NCBI RefSeq assembly: GCF_032854445.1
Contig: NC_088299.1
Location: 14,501,608 to 14,565,607 of the forward strand
Direction of reading: 5' to 3'
Source: Liolophura sinensis
Lineage: Eukaryota; Mollusca; Polyplacophora; Chitonida; Chitonidae
DNA length: 64,000 bases
Shown here: positions 1-15,252 of the stretch, piece by piece
Numbering within the stretch: the first letter of the stretch is position 1
Layout: each line of letters starts with the position of its first letter
The notes under the pieces: model-generated
What the model was told of the DNA's origin: nothing
Database searches by the model: none
The model's input: the letters and a program-made list of their open reading frames with translations, nothing else
Position numbers and translations under genes: made by a program

Positions 1-585
1 ATATTTTCTGCAGTACGCTGCGAACAATTTGGTCATGAACTTTATTGGGTCTTTCATGTCCTGTAAATAGGAAGGCTAAATCTATACAGGAGTTAAATTT
101 GTATATGGCAAAACGTACATTCCAATATAACACCACTCCAAAATGAATCACTGAGACACGAAGATATGACATCCACTGGAAAATAACTAACTTCACGAGT
201 CTTGACAGAGTAGTTAATAATTACACGTTTAAAACATTGATTGCAACCATTCTCGTATCCCACCGTTATTTACCTGGTAACTTGAAGTTTTCCAAATTTT
301 GAGTGTCTCGGACAGCTTTATTGGACTATTCAAGGGGGTATAGTTCTGGGTCCAGTTTCACAAAACAGCGTACATGTATAATAATGGCAGATATAGGGCA
401 ATGGTACAGTAGTTGTGACGTACAAAATATGGTACGATAAATGTACGATAAAAATAATGTCGTACGCCGCTTGGTGCTCTGGGCTCTGCAGTTTCGCTTG
501 AATTGTAAGTTATACTATATGCATGTATTTACCGCTCCACCCAAGAATTTTCTATTTACACCATTGCGGTCAGTTTTACACGTGA
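1..585. other. Intergenic, no gene seen
   Basis: AT-rich sequence with no convincing coding region. A short stretch near 350-370 (ending in tttcacaaaac) resembles the termini of the small inverted-repeat elements seen elsewhere in the window, but no partner end was found. Confidence 0.5.
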
Positions 586-649
586 ATGACATCGCGGAGT
601 AAATCACCCCTCTGTGTGATACTTGACGAAGATAATGATTTAAAGCAGC

Positions 650-715
650 AGCCAACAGAGCTAGACCAAGACTCGAACCTGCTGACTCACAGGTCGAGTG
701 CTCGACCAGTTATGG
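650..715 (-). repeat. tRNA-like SINE head fragment
   Basis: On the - strand a B-box-like motif GGTTCGAGTCT follows a tRNA-like stretch. This suggests the 5' head of a degraded tRNA-derived SINE. No body or tail was identified, so the call is tentative. Confidence 0.3.
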
Positions 716-770
716 TGAAAACAAGGTTTATTTGTAATGGAATATCGGTTCAAATTGTGATTGTTTTAGT

Positions 771-831
771 GTCATTGTTAGATACAATTTAAACAGTTGA
801 AACAACTGTTTAAATTGTATCTAACAATGAC
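771..831. repeat. Perfect 29-bp palindrome with 3-nt loop
   Basis: Bases 771-799 are the exact reverse complement of 803-831, separated only by AAA. The DNA or a transcript could fold into a perfect 29-bp hairpin. The arms are AT-rich and belong to no repeat family I recognise in this window. Confidence 0.9.
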
Positions 832-959
832 TGCATGCGAGAGTTTCCTTCTGTTATATACTAGTATGTCTGCGTAGCAATATCTTTGTATTGCCGCATG
901 TAAAAAGGTTCTGTCATTGTTCAGTACATGTAATATAATAATAATGTAGTTGCATTTTC

Positions 960-1318
960 ATAAAAAGTTGGTAGAGCGTCCGTTTCAGGGGCGGTAGGTC
1001 CAGGATCAATCCTCGGTCGGACCTAAGACCTTAAAAGAGGAAGTTGTAGCCTCCTCCCTTGGTGTTCAGCATGAAGGGGATAGTGCAACGACTGGTTGAC
1101 CCATATCAGTATAATGGCTCGGGTGGGGCGCCTTACTTGCCTTCGGTAAGTCGTCTCATTGAAGCAGCACTAGATAAAAGAGGGGTGGAAATCCGCCCCG
1201 CAAAAATGAGGCACATTACACGTACATGCGCTCTAAGGACTCCGTTGTCGTCATTCGACTCAAAAGTTGTTAAGTACGACGCTAAACTCTAAACACTCAC
1301 TGACCCACTCATTTAATA
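960..1318 (+). repeat. SINE family B (CACT-tailed), full-length copy
   Basis: It starts with a tRNA-like head (GTTGGTAGAGCG as box A, then a B-box-like GGATCAATCC). The body is shared with copies at 31640 and 56462, and it ends with GACGCTAAACTCTAAACACT. It is the best-preserved of three copies here, all on the + strand. The family resembles tRNA-derived SINEs common in molluscan genomes; the name was not checked. Confidence 0.75.
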
Positions 1319-1884
1319 AGTAAAGGAAATACGATCGATGTATATTTTTATGGAAAATTCCTGTCTCCCACTTTTATTTTTGACAACGGTTAAGCCCTCC
1401 GTCCATAACACTGATTACCACGACATGGTGATCATAAAGTGTGTCTGCAAGTATTTAATGGAATACCTTTCCCCGCGCAATGACGATTCTGGTCCAAGCT
1501 GGAATGACTGTCGTTTTTTTGTTTTGTTTTTTTTCCAACGGATGAGTATTACGATATCATGCAGTTTGCCCACAAAACGCAACCGCATAACATAGGCCCG
1601 AATTGCCTAAGGCGGAAACGTTCCCCATTGCATACACATGCATATATAGCTGTCGTGCCAATAAATAATAACAAATTTCCTCACAGAGTGTGCATAAAGA
1701 GAAAGTCCCTACAAATACATCACCATAAATACTATCAGCGTAAAAAAAGTGCAACCTATACATGTATGTATACATATAGGGTATAGAGGCTATATCCAAA
1801 TGTGAGATGTGATTCATGATTTTAGAAATTAAAGGAGAAGGAAACATATAAATGATGCCAAAATCAAATGAAAGAGCGTCAAAA
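1319..1884. other. Intergenic, no gene seen
   Basis: AT-rich DNA with short chance reading frames on both strands. No protein family or repeat was recognised. Confidence 0.5.
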
Positions 1885-2990
1885 CTTATTTGCAAACATG
1901 GTCTGTAATATTTTTTTGGATTTTTTTTTTGGGTTCAAGAGAAAAGGGTATTTGAAAATATTTTTGTATGGTGGGTATTTGGAACCAACTTTTGCTCTTT
2001 ATCGTTTTTGCATAATAATGGTCTAAATAAGGATGCGATGGTTGTCTAATAAATTTATTTGAATGTAAATTTGTTGTTTATATCGAAACATGCATTTAAC
2101 CTAAATTATGGTAATATTTATGAACATGTTAAAAATACAAATATGATCCAAATTGAGATTTAACACATTTGTTAGCTTAAAAGAACAAATTCTAGTGCAA
2201 AAATATTTATTAAACCTGTGTTACATCCCCATTTATGACATTATTAAACAAAGACTATAAATACAAAAAAGTTGTCCCAAATACTAGTACCCACCAAACA
2301 AAAATTATTTTCAAGTGTCTTTTTCTCTTTAAGGCAAAATATTGAAGACCACATTTAGGAATAACTTTTCGCACTCTTTCATCTGAACTTTTTATTTTTA
2401 TGTTTTCTCCACCCTTAAGGTGGAAGTAAAGGTTCATGTTTAAGAGGCCAACAGGGCGAACATGTGTTTAACCATGGGGGTATGACTTACCGGTATATAC
2501 AAGGTAACTCATACCCACATTCAGTCGTATTCTGACCAAGTCATACCCATCTCCAGTCACGTCCAGTCAAGTCTTATCCAGCCCCATTCAAGTCGTACCC
2601 AACGCCAGTCCAGTGTTATTCAATTCCAGTCCAGTAGACTCGTGCCAATTAAACTTTCAACTGATCAGAATATCAGAATTACATTATAAAATCAACTTTC
2701 GAAGAGTGCGAAAAGTTAGTTGTAAATGTGGTCTTCAATATTATTTTCGATTTTTGTTTCAGAGAAAAAGACACTTAAAAATATTTTTATGTGGTGGGCA
2801 TTTGGGTTCACCCCTTGGTATACATGGTCTTGGGGGTATTCACGTTATGAATGAGGATGTAACGCACGTTTAATAAATATATTTGCACTAGAGTTTGGTC
2901 TTTTCAGCGAACAAATGTGTTCAACCTGAATTTTGATCATATTTATAATTTTTAATAGCTTCATAAAGATCATGTATATGTTTGTATGCT
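1885..2990. repeat. Fold-back cluster of three copies of one repeat
   Basis: A roughly 250-300 bp repeat occurs three times: + at about 1885-2130, - at about 2105-2380, and + at about 2695-2985. The first two meet head to head around 2110-2130. The second and third form an inverted pair around a roughly 310 bp spacer. Shared landmarks are gtcttcaatatt, gagaaaaagacact, atttttatgtggtgggca and, farther on, gaggatgtaac and ttgcactaga. Copies differ by perhaps 15-25 percent. It may be a fold-back element or nested insertions of one non-autonomous family. Confidence 0.7.
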
Positions 2991-3054
2991 TCGGGTTTAA
3001 CGTCGTACTTAACAAGTTTTCAGTCATATGACGACGATCGGTCATAAGGTGTGT

Positions 3055-3325
3055 GTGTGTGTTTGCTGTGTCTTCTTGTGGCAGGGCGAGTCCATGTCAC
3101 TACAGTGCAGCCGCCACTAAAGTATCATACTGAAGACACCAGGCACGACACCCCACCTAGTCACTTTTTACTGACACCGGGCCAATGATACTAGCGCTAA
3201 GTGAGGCAGCAACAAATGCCATTCTTAAAGTCTTTTGTATGACCCGACCGGGGTTTGATCTCGGGTCTCCCGACTTCTAGGCGGACGCTCCAATCATTGG
3301 CCCACTGAAGCGGTCTTCATAAATA
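3055..3325 (-). repeat. SINE family C
   Basis: Read on the - strand it begins with a tRNA-like head (ATGATTGGAGCGTCCGCCT, then box-B-like GAGATCAAACCC) and continues into a body containing TTAGCGCTAGTATCATTGG. A related copy lies at 25640-25850 and a fragment at 24425-24535. It is tRNA-derived by appearance; the family name is unknown. Confidence 0.6.
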
Positions 3326-3419
3326 TTGTCATAATGCAGATTAAAAGCATGTGTTTGGGTATAACCAACAAATTTCCCTGCATTACATTCTTATTTATCA
3401 TTATGTAAAGAAGATTTAC

Positions 3420-3622
3420 ACTGGGTCACGGAGGTTAACGCGCTAGCGCAGCGCAATGTCCAAGAAACCTCTCACAAGTTCAATTCCCTCTTAAGGTGAC
3501 ATCCTCTCCGGTCGTACGTTGGAAGGTCAACCAGCAATCTGCGGATGGTGGTGGGCTACCCCTGTACTCTTGCCACCCGCTTTCCTCCCACCACAATATG
3601 CTTGCCATAAATCAAATAAATT
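3420..3622 (+). repeat. SINE family A, degraded copy
   Basis: It contains GTTAACGCGCTAGCGCAGCG (tRNA-like head), AAGTTCAATTCCC (box B), the core TCTCCGGTCGTACGTTGGAA with TGCGGATGGTGGTGGG, and a TAAA-rich tail. It is a member of the most abundant family in this window, which resembles V-SINE/Meta-SINE-type molluscan SINEs (assignment by memory only). Confidence 0.75.
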
Positions 3623-3835
3623 AATTCTAAATCAATTAAGCTTCGTGATCCTGGGTCAAAGTATATGGGCTAAATGTCTTCTGGTGCATCCAGTTGTACA
3701 TTTAAAGGAACTCTACTTTCACAGTTTTAATGAATAACATACGGTTTCTATAAATTAGTGCCGTGCTTGCATTGTATACATTTTTTGTATGTTTTCTTTG
3801 GAGTATGACTAGTACACAACTGTTTATCTTTCACT

Positions 3836-5175
3836 GTCTCATGGAATAATGTTCATTACTGGGTATATCTGATATCTGATATCTGTATCTATGGGATATT
3901 TGGTATCTGTGGGATATTTGGTGTTTGGGATATTTGGTGTTAGTGGGATAGGCGGTGTCTGTGGGATAGCTGGTATCTGTGGGATAGTTGATATATGTGG
4001 GATATTTGGTGTCTGTGGAATAGTTGATATCTGTGGGATATATGGTGTCTGTGGCATAGTTGATATCTGTGGGATAGTTAATATCTGTGGGATAGATGGT
4101 GTCTGTGAGATATTTGGTATCTGTGGGATAGTTGGTATTTGTGGCATGGATGGTATCTGTGGGATAGTTGGTATTTGTGGCATGGATGGTATCTGTGGAG
4201 TATAGTTGGTGTCCATGAGAGAATTGATATCTGTGGAATAGTTGGTATCTGTGGGATAGTTGGTATCTGTCGGATATTTGCTGTCTGTTGGATATTTGGT
4301 ATCTGTAGGATATAGTTGGTATCCATGAAGGACTTGATATCTGTGGGATATATGATATCTGTGGGTTATTTGGTATCTGCCCGCTATACATGTTGTTGGT
4401 AGCTTTGGGATTTTGGTATCCGTGGAATAGTTGGTATCTGTGGGATAGATGACATCTGTGGGATATTTGGTATCTGTGGGGTATAGTTGGTATCCATGAG
4501 ATAATTGATATCTGTGGGACAGTTGGTATCTGTGGGATAGATGACCTGTGGGTTATTTGGTATCTGTCCGTTATACATGTTGTTGGTATCTTAGGGATGT
4601 TGTTATCCATGCAATAGTTGGTATCTGTGGGGTATTTGGTATCTGTGGGATATTTGGTTTCTACGGGGTATAGTAGGTATCCATGGGAGAATTGATATCT
4701 GTCCGCTATACATGTTGTTCGTATTTTTGGGATGTTGGAATCCTTGGAATGGTTGGTATCTGTGGGATAGTTGATATCTGTGGGATATTTGGTATCTGTG
4801 AGATAAGTGCTATATGTGGGATAGTAGGTTTCTGTGGGGTATAGTTGGTATCCATGGGAGAATTGATATCGGTGGAATAGTTGGTACCTGAGGGATATTT
4901 GGTATCTGTGAGATAGTTGGTATCTGGGGGATAGTTGGTATCCATGGGAGAATCGATATCTGTGGGTTATTTGGTATCTGTCTGTTGTATATATTGTGGT
5001 ATCTTTGGGCTCTTGGTATCCATGGGACGGTTGGTATCTGTGGGATGAATGATATCTGTGGGATGTTTGGTATCTGTGGGTATCTCTCCGCTATACATGT
5101 TGTTGGTATATTTGGGATGTTGTTATCTGTGGGATGGTTGGTATCTGTGAGAGAATTGGTATACCTGTGTGATAG
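3836..5175. repeat. 18-bp-type minisatellite, about 1.3 kb
   Basis: Dozens of diverged tandem units resemble GGTATCTGTGGGATAGTT. There are larger subrepeats marked by a ctatacatgttgttggta segment, recurring near 4382, 4573, 4710 and 5093. Because the period is a multiple of three, long open frames exist on both strands, but their translations are pure repeat. No splice boundary was found at either edge. Confidence 0.9.
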
Positions 5176-6482
5176 TACACAGCTGAGCAATACCACACAA
5201 TATGTTTACCTTTCATGCGGATGGTTTACACTGTTCGTAAAAATGCTTACGTTGTCGCATTTTGCGCAACGTTTTGTGCACAACAGTTGCAAGAATGGAA
5301 TTGAATGAATAGTGACTGACGTTTAGTTCAGTCTATATATATGTATAGCACGTGCGATTTTGGTGGAATTATTAATTTCTTGTATTCTACAGACAATGTT
5401 TGCCGGGTTAACGGGAGTTTTGGGTCATTTGGCACCTCCCAATTATCGGTTTTTCCGGCATTATTGATAGCTGCTTTTCGTCACACGACTCTGTGTGAGA
5501 GTCTGTGCTAATTTCTTACTTTTTATACTTTCTCAGTTCTTTGGTGGCCTGTTCAACGTTGTTTTGTAAACTGGTTATGCAATTATTGACGTAGAACATT
5601 CATTATTTTTGGACGATTGCTGCATATACGAATGTCTTTTCAACGCCTAGATTTATTCAGATGTACAAAATGTTGCCCGGTCCAAAATGCCTGGGCCAAA
5701 CGTCTGGTGCGATCTACGTTTTAACTCGAATAGTTTGAGTCAGTCGTTGAGTCAGAGAACCGTGGTGGCTTCTAAGTGGGGTTTGTCCGGTTTACTCAAC
5801 CATTAATCCTGACCTATCTAGTTAAGGTGAAGTATTTTTATGTACGGGCAAAACCCCAAATGACAAAAAGTAAACACGTAAACAACACTGTTTCAGGTAT
5901 TGTATGTGGTACTTTCTCTTTTGTTTTTATCTTCAAAATTTTTCTGGAGAGGTTTTGCTTCTAACAAGGTATGAACTGTATCATCTCTCATATAATCGAA
6001 AAAAAAAATTTGATTGAACTCGAGATTTATTTATTTATTTATTTATTTGGTTGATGTTTTACGCCTTACTGTTTTTTCTTACATGAGCATGGTAGCACTG
6101 TACATGATCAAACTTCAACTGAAGTTTGCATTATATGTTTGGTAAATTATATTCTTACTTTACCGAAAGCTATATAAAGGTACACGTAAATTTGAATATT
6201 TATAATAACGTGTGACTTCACACATAGCCTACTGCGGTTCAGGGAACTTGTCGAAATCCAATATAACACACTAAATGGTAATCAATAAAAAACAATCAGG
6301 AAACTGTTCGCTGGGTCTTTGAATAAAGTAATGATCAATAATTCTGCACCTATCACAATGACCGCGGCAACCGTGTTTATATATGGCACTCAGTTTCATA
6401 TACATGTATCTGTCATGATGGTGTTTTATTGTGCTGACACTGCAAACCTGCAATTGTTCTCTTAAGCCTTGGCAAGCTGTCA

Positions 6483-6484
<2 letters not shown>
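5176..6484. other. Intergenic, no gene seen
   Basis: AT-rich DNA with a short (TTTA)n run near 6025-6050 and no recognisable coding or repeat family. Confidence 0.5.

Positions 6485-6520
<36 letters not shown>
6485..6520. repeat. (TA)n microsatellite
   Basis: Uninterrupted TA dinucleotides over about 36 bp. Confidence 0.95.
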
Positions 6521-6525
<5 letters not shown>

Positions 6526-6596
6526 TACCTGGTCGACCAGGCTCTTTTTATGTATATACTGATCATTGTTTCTTGCATATTACTCAAGCATGCAAT

Positions 6597-6914
6597 TGCG
6601 TACACATGCAGGTATGCATGGTACATTCTTGGGTATTAAAGCAAAGAACAGTCGTCTGCGTCAGTGAATATTTGTATTTGTATTTATAATCAGAATGGTC
6701 TTTAATAGGATATAACGTAATGTAGGATTATACCGATCATAGCGTGTAGCTTGCATGCGTACACATGCAGGTATGCATGGTACATTCTTGGGTATTAAAG
6801 CAAAGAACAGTCGTCTGCGTCAGTGAATATTTGTATTTGTATTTGTAATCAGAATGGTCTTTAATAGGATATAACGTAATGTAGGATTATACTGATCATG
6901 GCGTGTAGCTTGCA
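6597..6914 (+). repeat. Recent 159-bp tandem duplication
   Basis: Units 6597-6755 and 6756-6914 are nearly identical; only a few substitutions were seen (for example TTATAATC versus TTGTAATC, and CCGATCATAG versus CTGATCATGG). It lies about 560 bp upstream of the first beta-tubulin start codon, so it sits in the 5' flanking region of that gene. Confidence 0.9.
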
Positions 6915-7290
6915 TGCTGTGATTCTAGCATCCACCATGGTGCAGCTTAGCGAGTTCAGTTAAGACACATATACAGGTGTATATGCTAGAACCAGCTGTA
7001 ATCAATGGTGCTCTTAATGAGATTATATTGATTTAACAGCAAGGTGTGGTGGCTAAAAATATAACCCCTAACACACCTGTGTAACAATGACCAAATTTCC
7101 CGCCATACATATATCATTACGCTAACCAATTTACGTGAGAGCCAGTCTCGATGTAGTGATTGCCATTGTTGACAAAAGGTTTTTCTGTTTCATTTGAAGT
7201 ACATGGAAAATACCTCTATGGAACCTGCCATGTAATTTTTAAGACGTCAGAGACGGATCACGTTTAAAGTAGTCCACATACTGTGCAACA

Positions 7291-7300
7291 TCAACCAATG
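7291..7300 (+). promoter_or_regulatory. Possible CCAAT box upstream of beta-tubulin gene 1
   Basis: A CCAAT motif (7295-7299) lies about 175 bp before the start codon. No convincing TATA box was seen between it and the ATG. The role is inferred from position only. Confidence 0.3.
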
Positions 7301-7471
7301 AGATTGCCGTGATTTTCGAAATGCGCAGGAAACTGGAGGTGATAAGCCCGGGCGTGGAAATAAAGAGCGCATAACGTCCGTTAACAGGTCACAGGAAGAA
7401 AGTGTTAGCTTAACGAACACAGACAACGTGTACAGAGAAATCCAGGAAGACAGAAAAAAAATACAGAAATC

Positions 7472-10551
<3,080 letters not shown>

Positions 10552-10865
10552 CTTCAAATTCTTCCTCACAACTGACAGTAACACCCTTAAAGTCAGCATC
10601 CGATAACGTAGACAGTCTTGTAACAAACACTAACCATTCTGTTGAAGTCCATTCCTGTTCACACTTACATCCTTCACACGGATATCACAGTTAAAACAAC
10701 TTCATACTTATCTCTCCTCTTAGCAATGTCCCCCCCCCCCCTCCCTTTCTGTTTCGAACATCTTGTTCTTGTCACCTGTCACATAGACTAAGAGATGACA
10801 TCTTGTGCAGAAAGAGAGATACAGTGACAGATGTGTTGGGCGAATGAGAAGAGAGATTGAATGTG

Positions 10866-10871
10866 AATAAA
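10866..10871 (+). terminator. Polyadenylation signal of beta-tubulin gene 1
   Basis: An AATAAA hexamer lies 315 bp after the stop codon, giving a compact 3' UTR. A poly-C run near 10731-10741 lies inside that UTR. Confidence 0.65.
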
Positions 10872-10889
10872 GTCAACAATCTTGTTTTA

Positions 10890-13800
10890 ATCAAAGTTGA
10901 TGAGTTCTTGTTAATTTTTGTTATTTTTGAATACCTCATTTTTCATTCAAGACACAAGGCGGGTCTTGTGTATCTCTTGTGTAGCTTTTTGACCTTGACT
11001 ATGACAGAACGCAGCTAATGTTCAGCACCAGCATTATACATTATACTGAGAAGAAGACATTCATCATTCGATATCTTGTTATTGTCCCAAATTCACATAT
11101 CCAATGGCCGGCTGTATGTAAACATAGCTGTTACCAGAGGTAAGGCCTTGATACATGATAATACGTGAAAGGCCAAGTCCTTGAAATTCGAATACTTGCG
11201 TGATGCGCATGAACCGTCCCACAAGTATACCTGATATTTATGTGGACGTTATCTACCTCATTACGAAGCCTTTGCATAGTGAGATCAGTAGTGCTGATTT
11301 GTTCAAATTGGGTATCTCTTCAAGATATCACACACTGGACATAACCATATACCATGGCGTTACTTTGCTAAAGAGGCTAAACAGGAAAAAAATCCATACT
11401 TGATAATCAAATGAATTTTTTTGTATTTACCTAAGATAGCTCAAATTATTGGTTTCATGTGTGTTAAAATGATTCTAGAGTTTTAAAAATTAATATTCGA
11501 CACTATAAATGACATGGACTTTAATTACCGATTTGAACGATAACACATGCCTAGGCGAGGTTGAAAATTTTGGGAAAGATAATTATTTGGGTTGATACAA
11601 GAGCAAAGGTTGATTGGATTTGCGGTGATAAATATTTTGGTAAAAAAATATCTCCGTATATATCTGGTTGCAACATGTATGGTCAAATATAACAAATGGT
11701 ATAACTACATTCGTAGCTGTTAAGTATCGTGAAGGCATGACTTTTTCTTTTCATCATTACTAAATGTAAGATCACAATCAAACGCTATTTTGCTCCCAAG
11801 AAACTGCATTTAACATGAAAATTCATCTTCTCATCAGCATGGGTTGACTAAAAAAATGATTTTGAAGTATAAATGAAATTTTGGATTGTATGAAGTGATG
11901 AGGGACATATTACGGCGAACGATAAGTTACCAACCCTCAAGGCTTGCCATGGTCAAGCGTCTGTTCCCATATGCACGCATATGTCGTGTGACGCAGCCTA
12001 GTACAGAAGGCGTAGAATTTATGTCCACATATATACTTGAGAAAGGCCATGGCTGTAAGCATATCTGTTGAACGAACAGGAAGTAGCGGATGTCCGCGTG
12101 CGGATGCCTGCTGCATAGAGACGTTGAAGCTGAGCATGCCTGCGTAGAATTGTTATCGTTACAGATTTTACAATACTTCCTGTTCAGGAAACAAATGGAT
12201 TGAAAACGTAAAGTAGGAGATGTAGGCTTCACTTATGTAAAACGATTTGAAATGAATGTTTCTGAGGAAACTTTCGGAGTTGTTCATTCCGGGAAGAGGC
12301 ATTTTTCTAAAAAGGAGTGCACGTGCATAGGCATAGACACTATAGGCCAATTATAGTTATTTTCTGAACAGTGGTGTACATATAACAGCGGGCAAAAACA
12401 AACAAATATGCTTTTAAAACTAGTATTCGTTCATGATTAATGTACACACAAGTCGAACGACCTATTTTAGCCATATAAATGAAGGCAAATGCTGGGCCGT
12501 ACACAAACTGAACGAATAAGGCACATTCAAGGGGGATAACTCTAATGATCATTTTAACATATTAGCAAGATATCAATGCGGACGAGCGAGAGAGAGAGCA
12601 GAGCGAGAAATACGACTTATACTATATGATAAAAAGATCAAAATTGCTTAGCAGATATTTGAAAGGTTTGCTGAAACAATCGCTAGAGAGAAATCCAATA
12701 ACGACACAATGTGACAATTTGTGAAGCAAAACAAAAAATAGTTCGATGCAAAGCTATCTACATACAACAGTGTTGAATAGTTACTTGTAAATGAGTCGAT
12801 ATTGTACAGGATAACTATCACACAATGTTTCATGACATAGAGGACGGATGCCATCACTCATATTTTCGAGCAGCGTATGTCGTAAGGAAACGGTCATCAG
12901 TCGTGTATACATTCATCGTACACAAGTATCCCATTGAAAGTTTAAAAAGCATAACTGTTTTATTTTTGTGATGTTGCACAACTGAGACATCTCAGTTTAA
13001 AACAAGCAAAACTGTGTTCTCATAGATAATCAGAAGTGCTAACAAGTTGCCAGTGTTAACCATGCAATCAAGCGCCAGTCATTTCTATCACAGAAGACGC
13101 AACAGTTCCCACATCATTCCAACTCTGTTTTGCCTGTTAACGCCCTCCCCCCCCCCCCCCCCCCCCCCCACCCCCCCTTCCCACCAAAGTGTATGTGGCT
13201 GTTTAGGTCTGTTTCCACCTCTTTACATAAATAACTCACTGTCAGTGTTCAATACTAATGTCTTGTTAGCTCATTTGCATTCTTCCAAATAGTTTTTGCC
13301 TTCTTAAAACATTACCTATTTCACGATTCGCCCAATACACAGGTAACGCAGTTATTCATATGATAATCTGGCTTTTCAGTTTATATAAAATTATACTGCA
13401 TAATGTATACATAATTTATGTATAGAACAATAAAAATCACACTTGCGTTCTTCCCGGGTGGCCGGGATTACTTGTGGTTTGTTAATTACGAGTTAATTAC
13501 GAGAGACTTAACTGATGACGTCAAAGTGAGAGCTCTACTTTCATACGTAATACCGCACGCTGTATATAAACCCCGCCTTTGTAACTTGATCTCAAAACCA
13601 ACTGTGTATAAGTGTGGAACCATTAGAGGAAATACATATATATGTATATGTTGGCGCAATTATACGTTATTTCTCTCGGTTGAGAGACACAGCAGAGAGA
13701 AATCATGTTGCCCTCGTATGGAGAGGCCATATAGAGGGCGGTTTTGTTTGACACGCTTGGGAGGCTTTATAAGGCCTGAATAGTTATTCAGCACCTTTAT

Positions 13801-14716
13801 CTCGTATTCGTGGCACCTTAACTCGTATTCGTGGCACCTTAACTCACAAATTTATGTTTTCTCTGGCTCCACCGTATTGCCTTTGTTACCTTGATGATTT
13901 TCTATCTTGTTTTGCTTTAAGTTCATAACATATGTATTGGGTAAGCAATAGTGCACCAGAACATGAAATGCATTGCACTACACAGCGGTGCGTGTTTTTG
14001 TATGCAAAACATATTTGAACTACCTCATTTTTTTGTTTCCAGAGAATTTGGCCACAAGATGGTATAACTGAAAATGGTACATATGGTTTATCACTGCTTT
14101 TCTAATGTCGGGTATACGTTGTTATGTGTTTTCATCTGATGTGTGGTACATGGATGTACATGGACTCAGCATCCATATTGACTGAATTTAATTTCATAAA
14201 AATCAGAGACGGTAACCAGCCTCTAAAAACAACTGTTCATAGCTGGAAACGAAGTTACTTCGTTACTTTTGAATGCATGGGATGCCAAATTTCGCACTCA
14301 GTATTATGCATATATAATTATATGGCTAATACAATTATAACAAGATACCGGCACCTGAAAACTCCACTTTTGATGTCCGTAATCATAAATTGGCAACAGT
14401 TTCTGTTGTTGTTGTTGTTTTTTCAATCACCTGCATTCATCTCAGCATAAATAATTGTGCCCCAGCTTACCGGTAACCCCATCGTACATAAGGCATGCCG
14501 TTGACTATAACATCCATGTGCACATTCTCTATAGTAACCGCCATACATTCGTTGGAAAAGCGAAAACAAGACCCAGCCCCCTTTTACCAGGCAGTTATGA
14601 TAATCTCTCAACCAGTCATGGCATCACAACGCCTAACTACAGCAAACTGAACTGTACATATTCAAACAGATATATTCAAAAGCTTTGGGGGAGGAGAGGG
14701 GGGGGGGGAGGGGTGA
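10890..14716. other. Intergenic region, no gene recognised
   Basis: About 3.8 kb of AT-rich DNA. It contains a poly-C tract interrupted by one A (13147-13177), a direct duplication of a cgtattcgtggcacctta motif near 13804-13842, and a possible 112-bp inverted-repeat element (listed separately). Open frames up to 121 codons are present, but none resembles a known protein or shows exon-like codon use. Confidence 0.5.
12074..12185. mobile_element. Possible 112-bp MITE-like element
   Basis: The ends GAACAGGAAGTA (12074-12085) and TACTTCCTGTTC (12174-12185) are perfect 12-bp inverted repeats. The interior is non-coding. No target-site duplication was clear, and chance cannot be excluded. Confidence 0.35.
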
Positions 14717-14966
14717 TCTGTGGCCATTGGTTAGCCTGCCAGCGCGGCGCATTGACACAGAGGCCTCTCACCAATGCGGTCACTTCATGCGAGTCCAAGT
14801 TCACATCATGCTGGCTTCCTCTCCGGCTGTACGTGGGAAGGTCTTGTAGCAACCTGCGGGTGGTCGTCGTTTTCCTCCCACCATAATGCTGGTCGCCGTA
14901 GTATAAGTGAAACATTCTTGAGTGCAGCATAAAACACCAATCTAATCAATCAATCAATCAATCAAT
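14717..14966 (+). repeat. SINE family A, near full-length
   Basis: tRNA-like head (TTGGTTAGCCTGCCAGCGCG), degenerate box B, core CTCTCCGGCTGTACGTGGGA and TTTCCTCCCACCATAATGCT, then TATAAGTGAAACATTCTTGA. It ends in a (TCAA)n tail, which is unusual since most copies end in TAAA. A run of G residues precedes it at 14698-14710. Confidence 0.85.
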
Positions 14967-15009
14967 AGCTTTGTGTTTTAGAAGCTGCATACTGACGTGG
15001 TACAGAGCA

Positions 15010-15252
15010 GCTGTTTTACGCCGTACTCAAGAATATTTCACTTATACGACGGCGGTCAGCATTATGGTGGGTGGAAACCGGGCAGAACCCGGGGGAAACC
15101 CACGACCATTCGCAGGTTGTTGACAGGCCTTCCCACGTACGGCCGGAGAGGAAGCCAGCATAGTCTGGTCTTGAACTCACAGCGACCGCATTGGGCTTCT
15201 GGGTCACTACGCTGCGCTAGCGCGCTAACCGACTGAGCCACGGAGGCCCCCT
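15010..15252 (-). repeat. SINE family A, full-length
   Basis: A well-preserved copy on the - strand: head GGGCCTCCGTGGCTCAGTCG at its 5' end (high coordinate), box B GAGTTCAAGACC, the full core, and GAATATTCTTGAGTACGGCG-like 3' sequence. With the + strand copy ending at 14966 it forms a tail-to-tail inverted pair about 45 bp apart. Confidence 0.88.

Noticed and set aside
3831-4610. 259-codon open frame on the - strand (and overlapping frames on both strands)
   Set aside because: It lies wholly in the 18-bp-type minisatellite. The translation is only the repeat (TNYPTDT-like), and frames are open on both strands because the period is a multiple of three.
13147-13177. Poly-C tract as a functional element
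   Set aside because: A simple homopolymer prone to length error; nothing nearby gives it a role.
15010-15252. Stand-alone tRNA gene in the - strand head
   Set aside because: Box A and box B are present, but the cloverleaf is incomplete and the sequence continues into the SINE core and tail seen in many copies.
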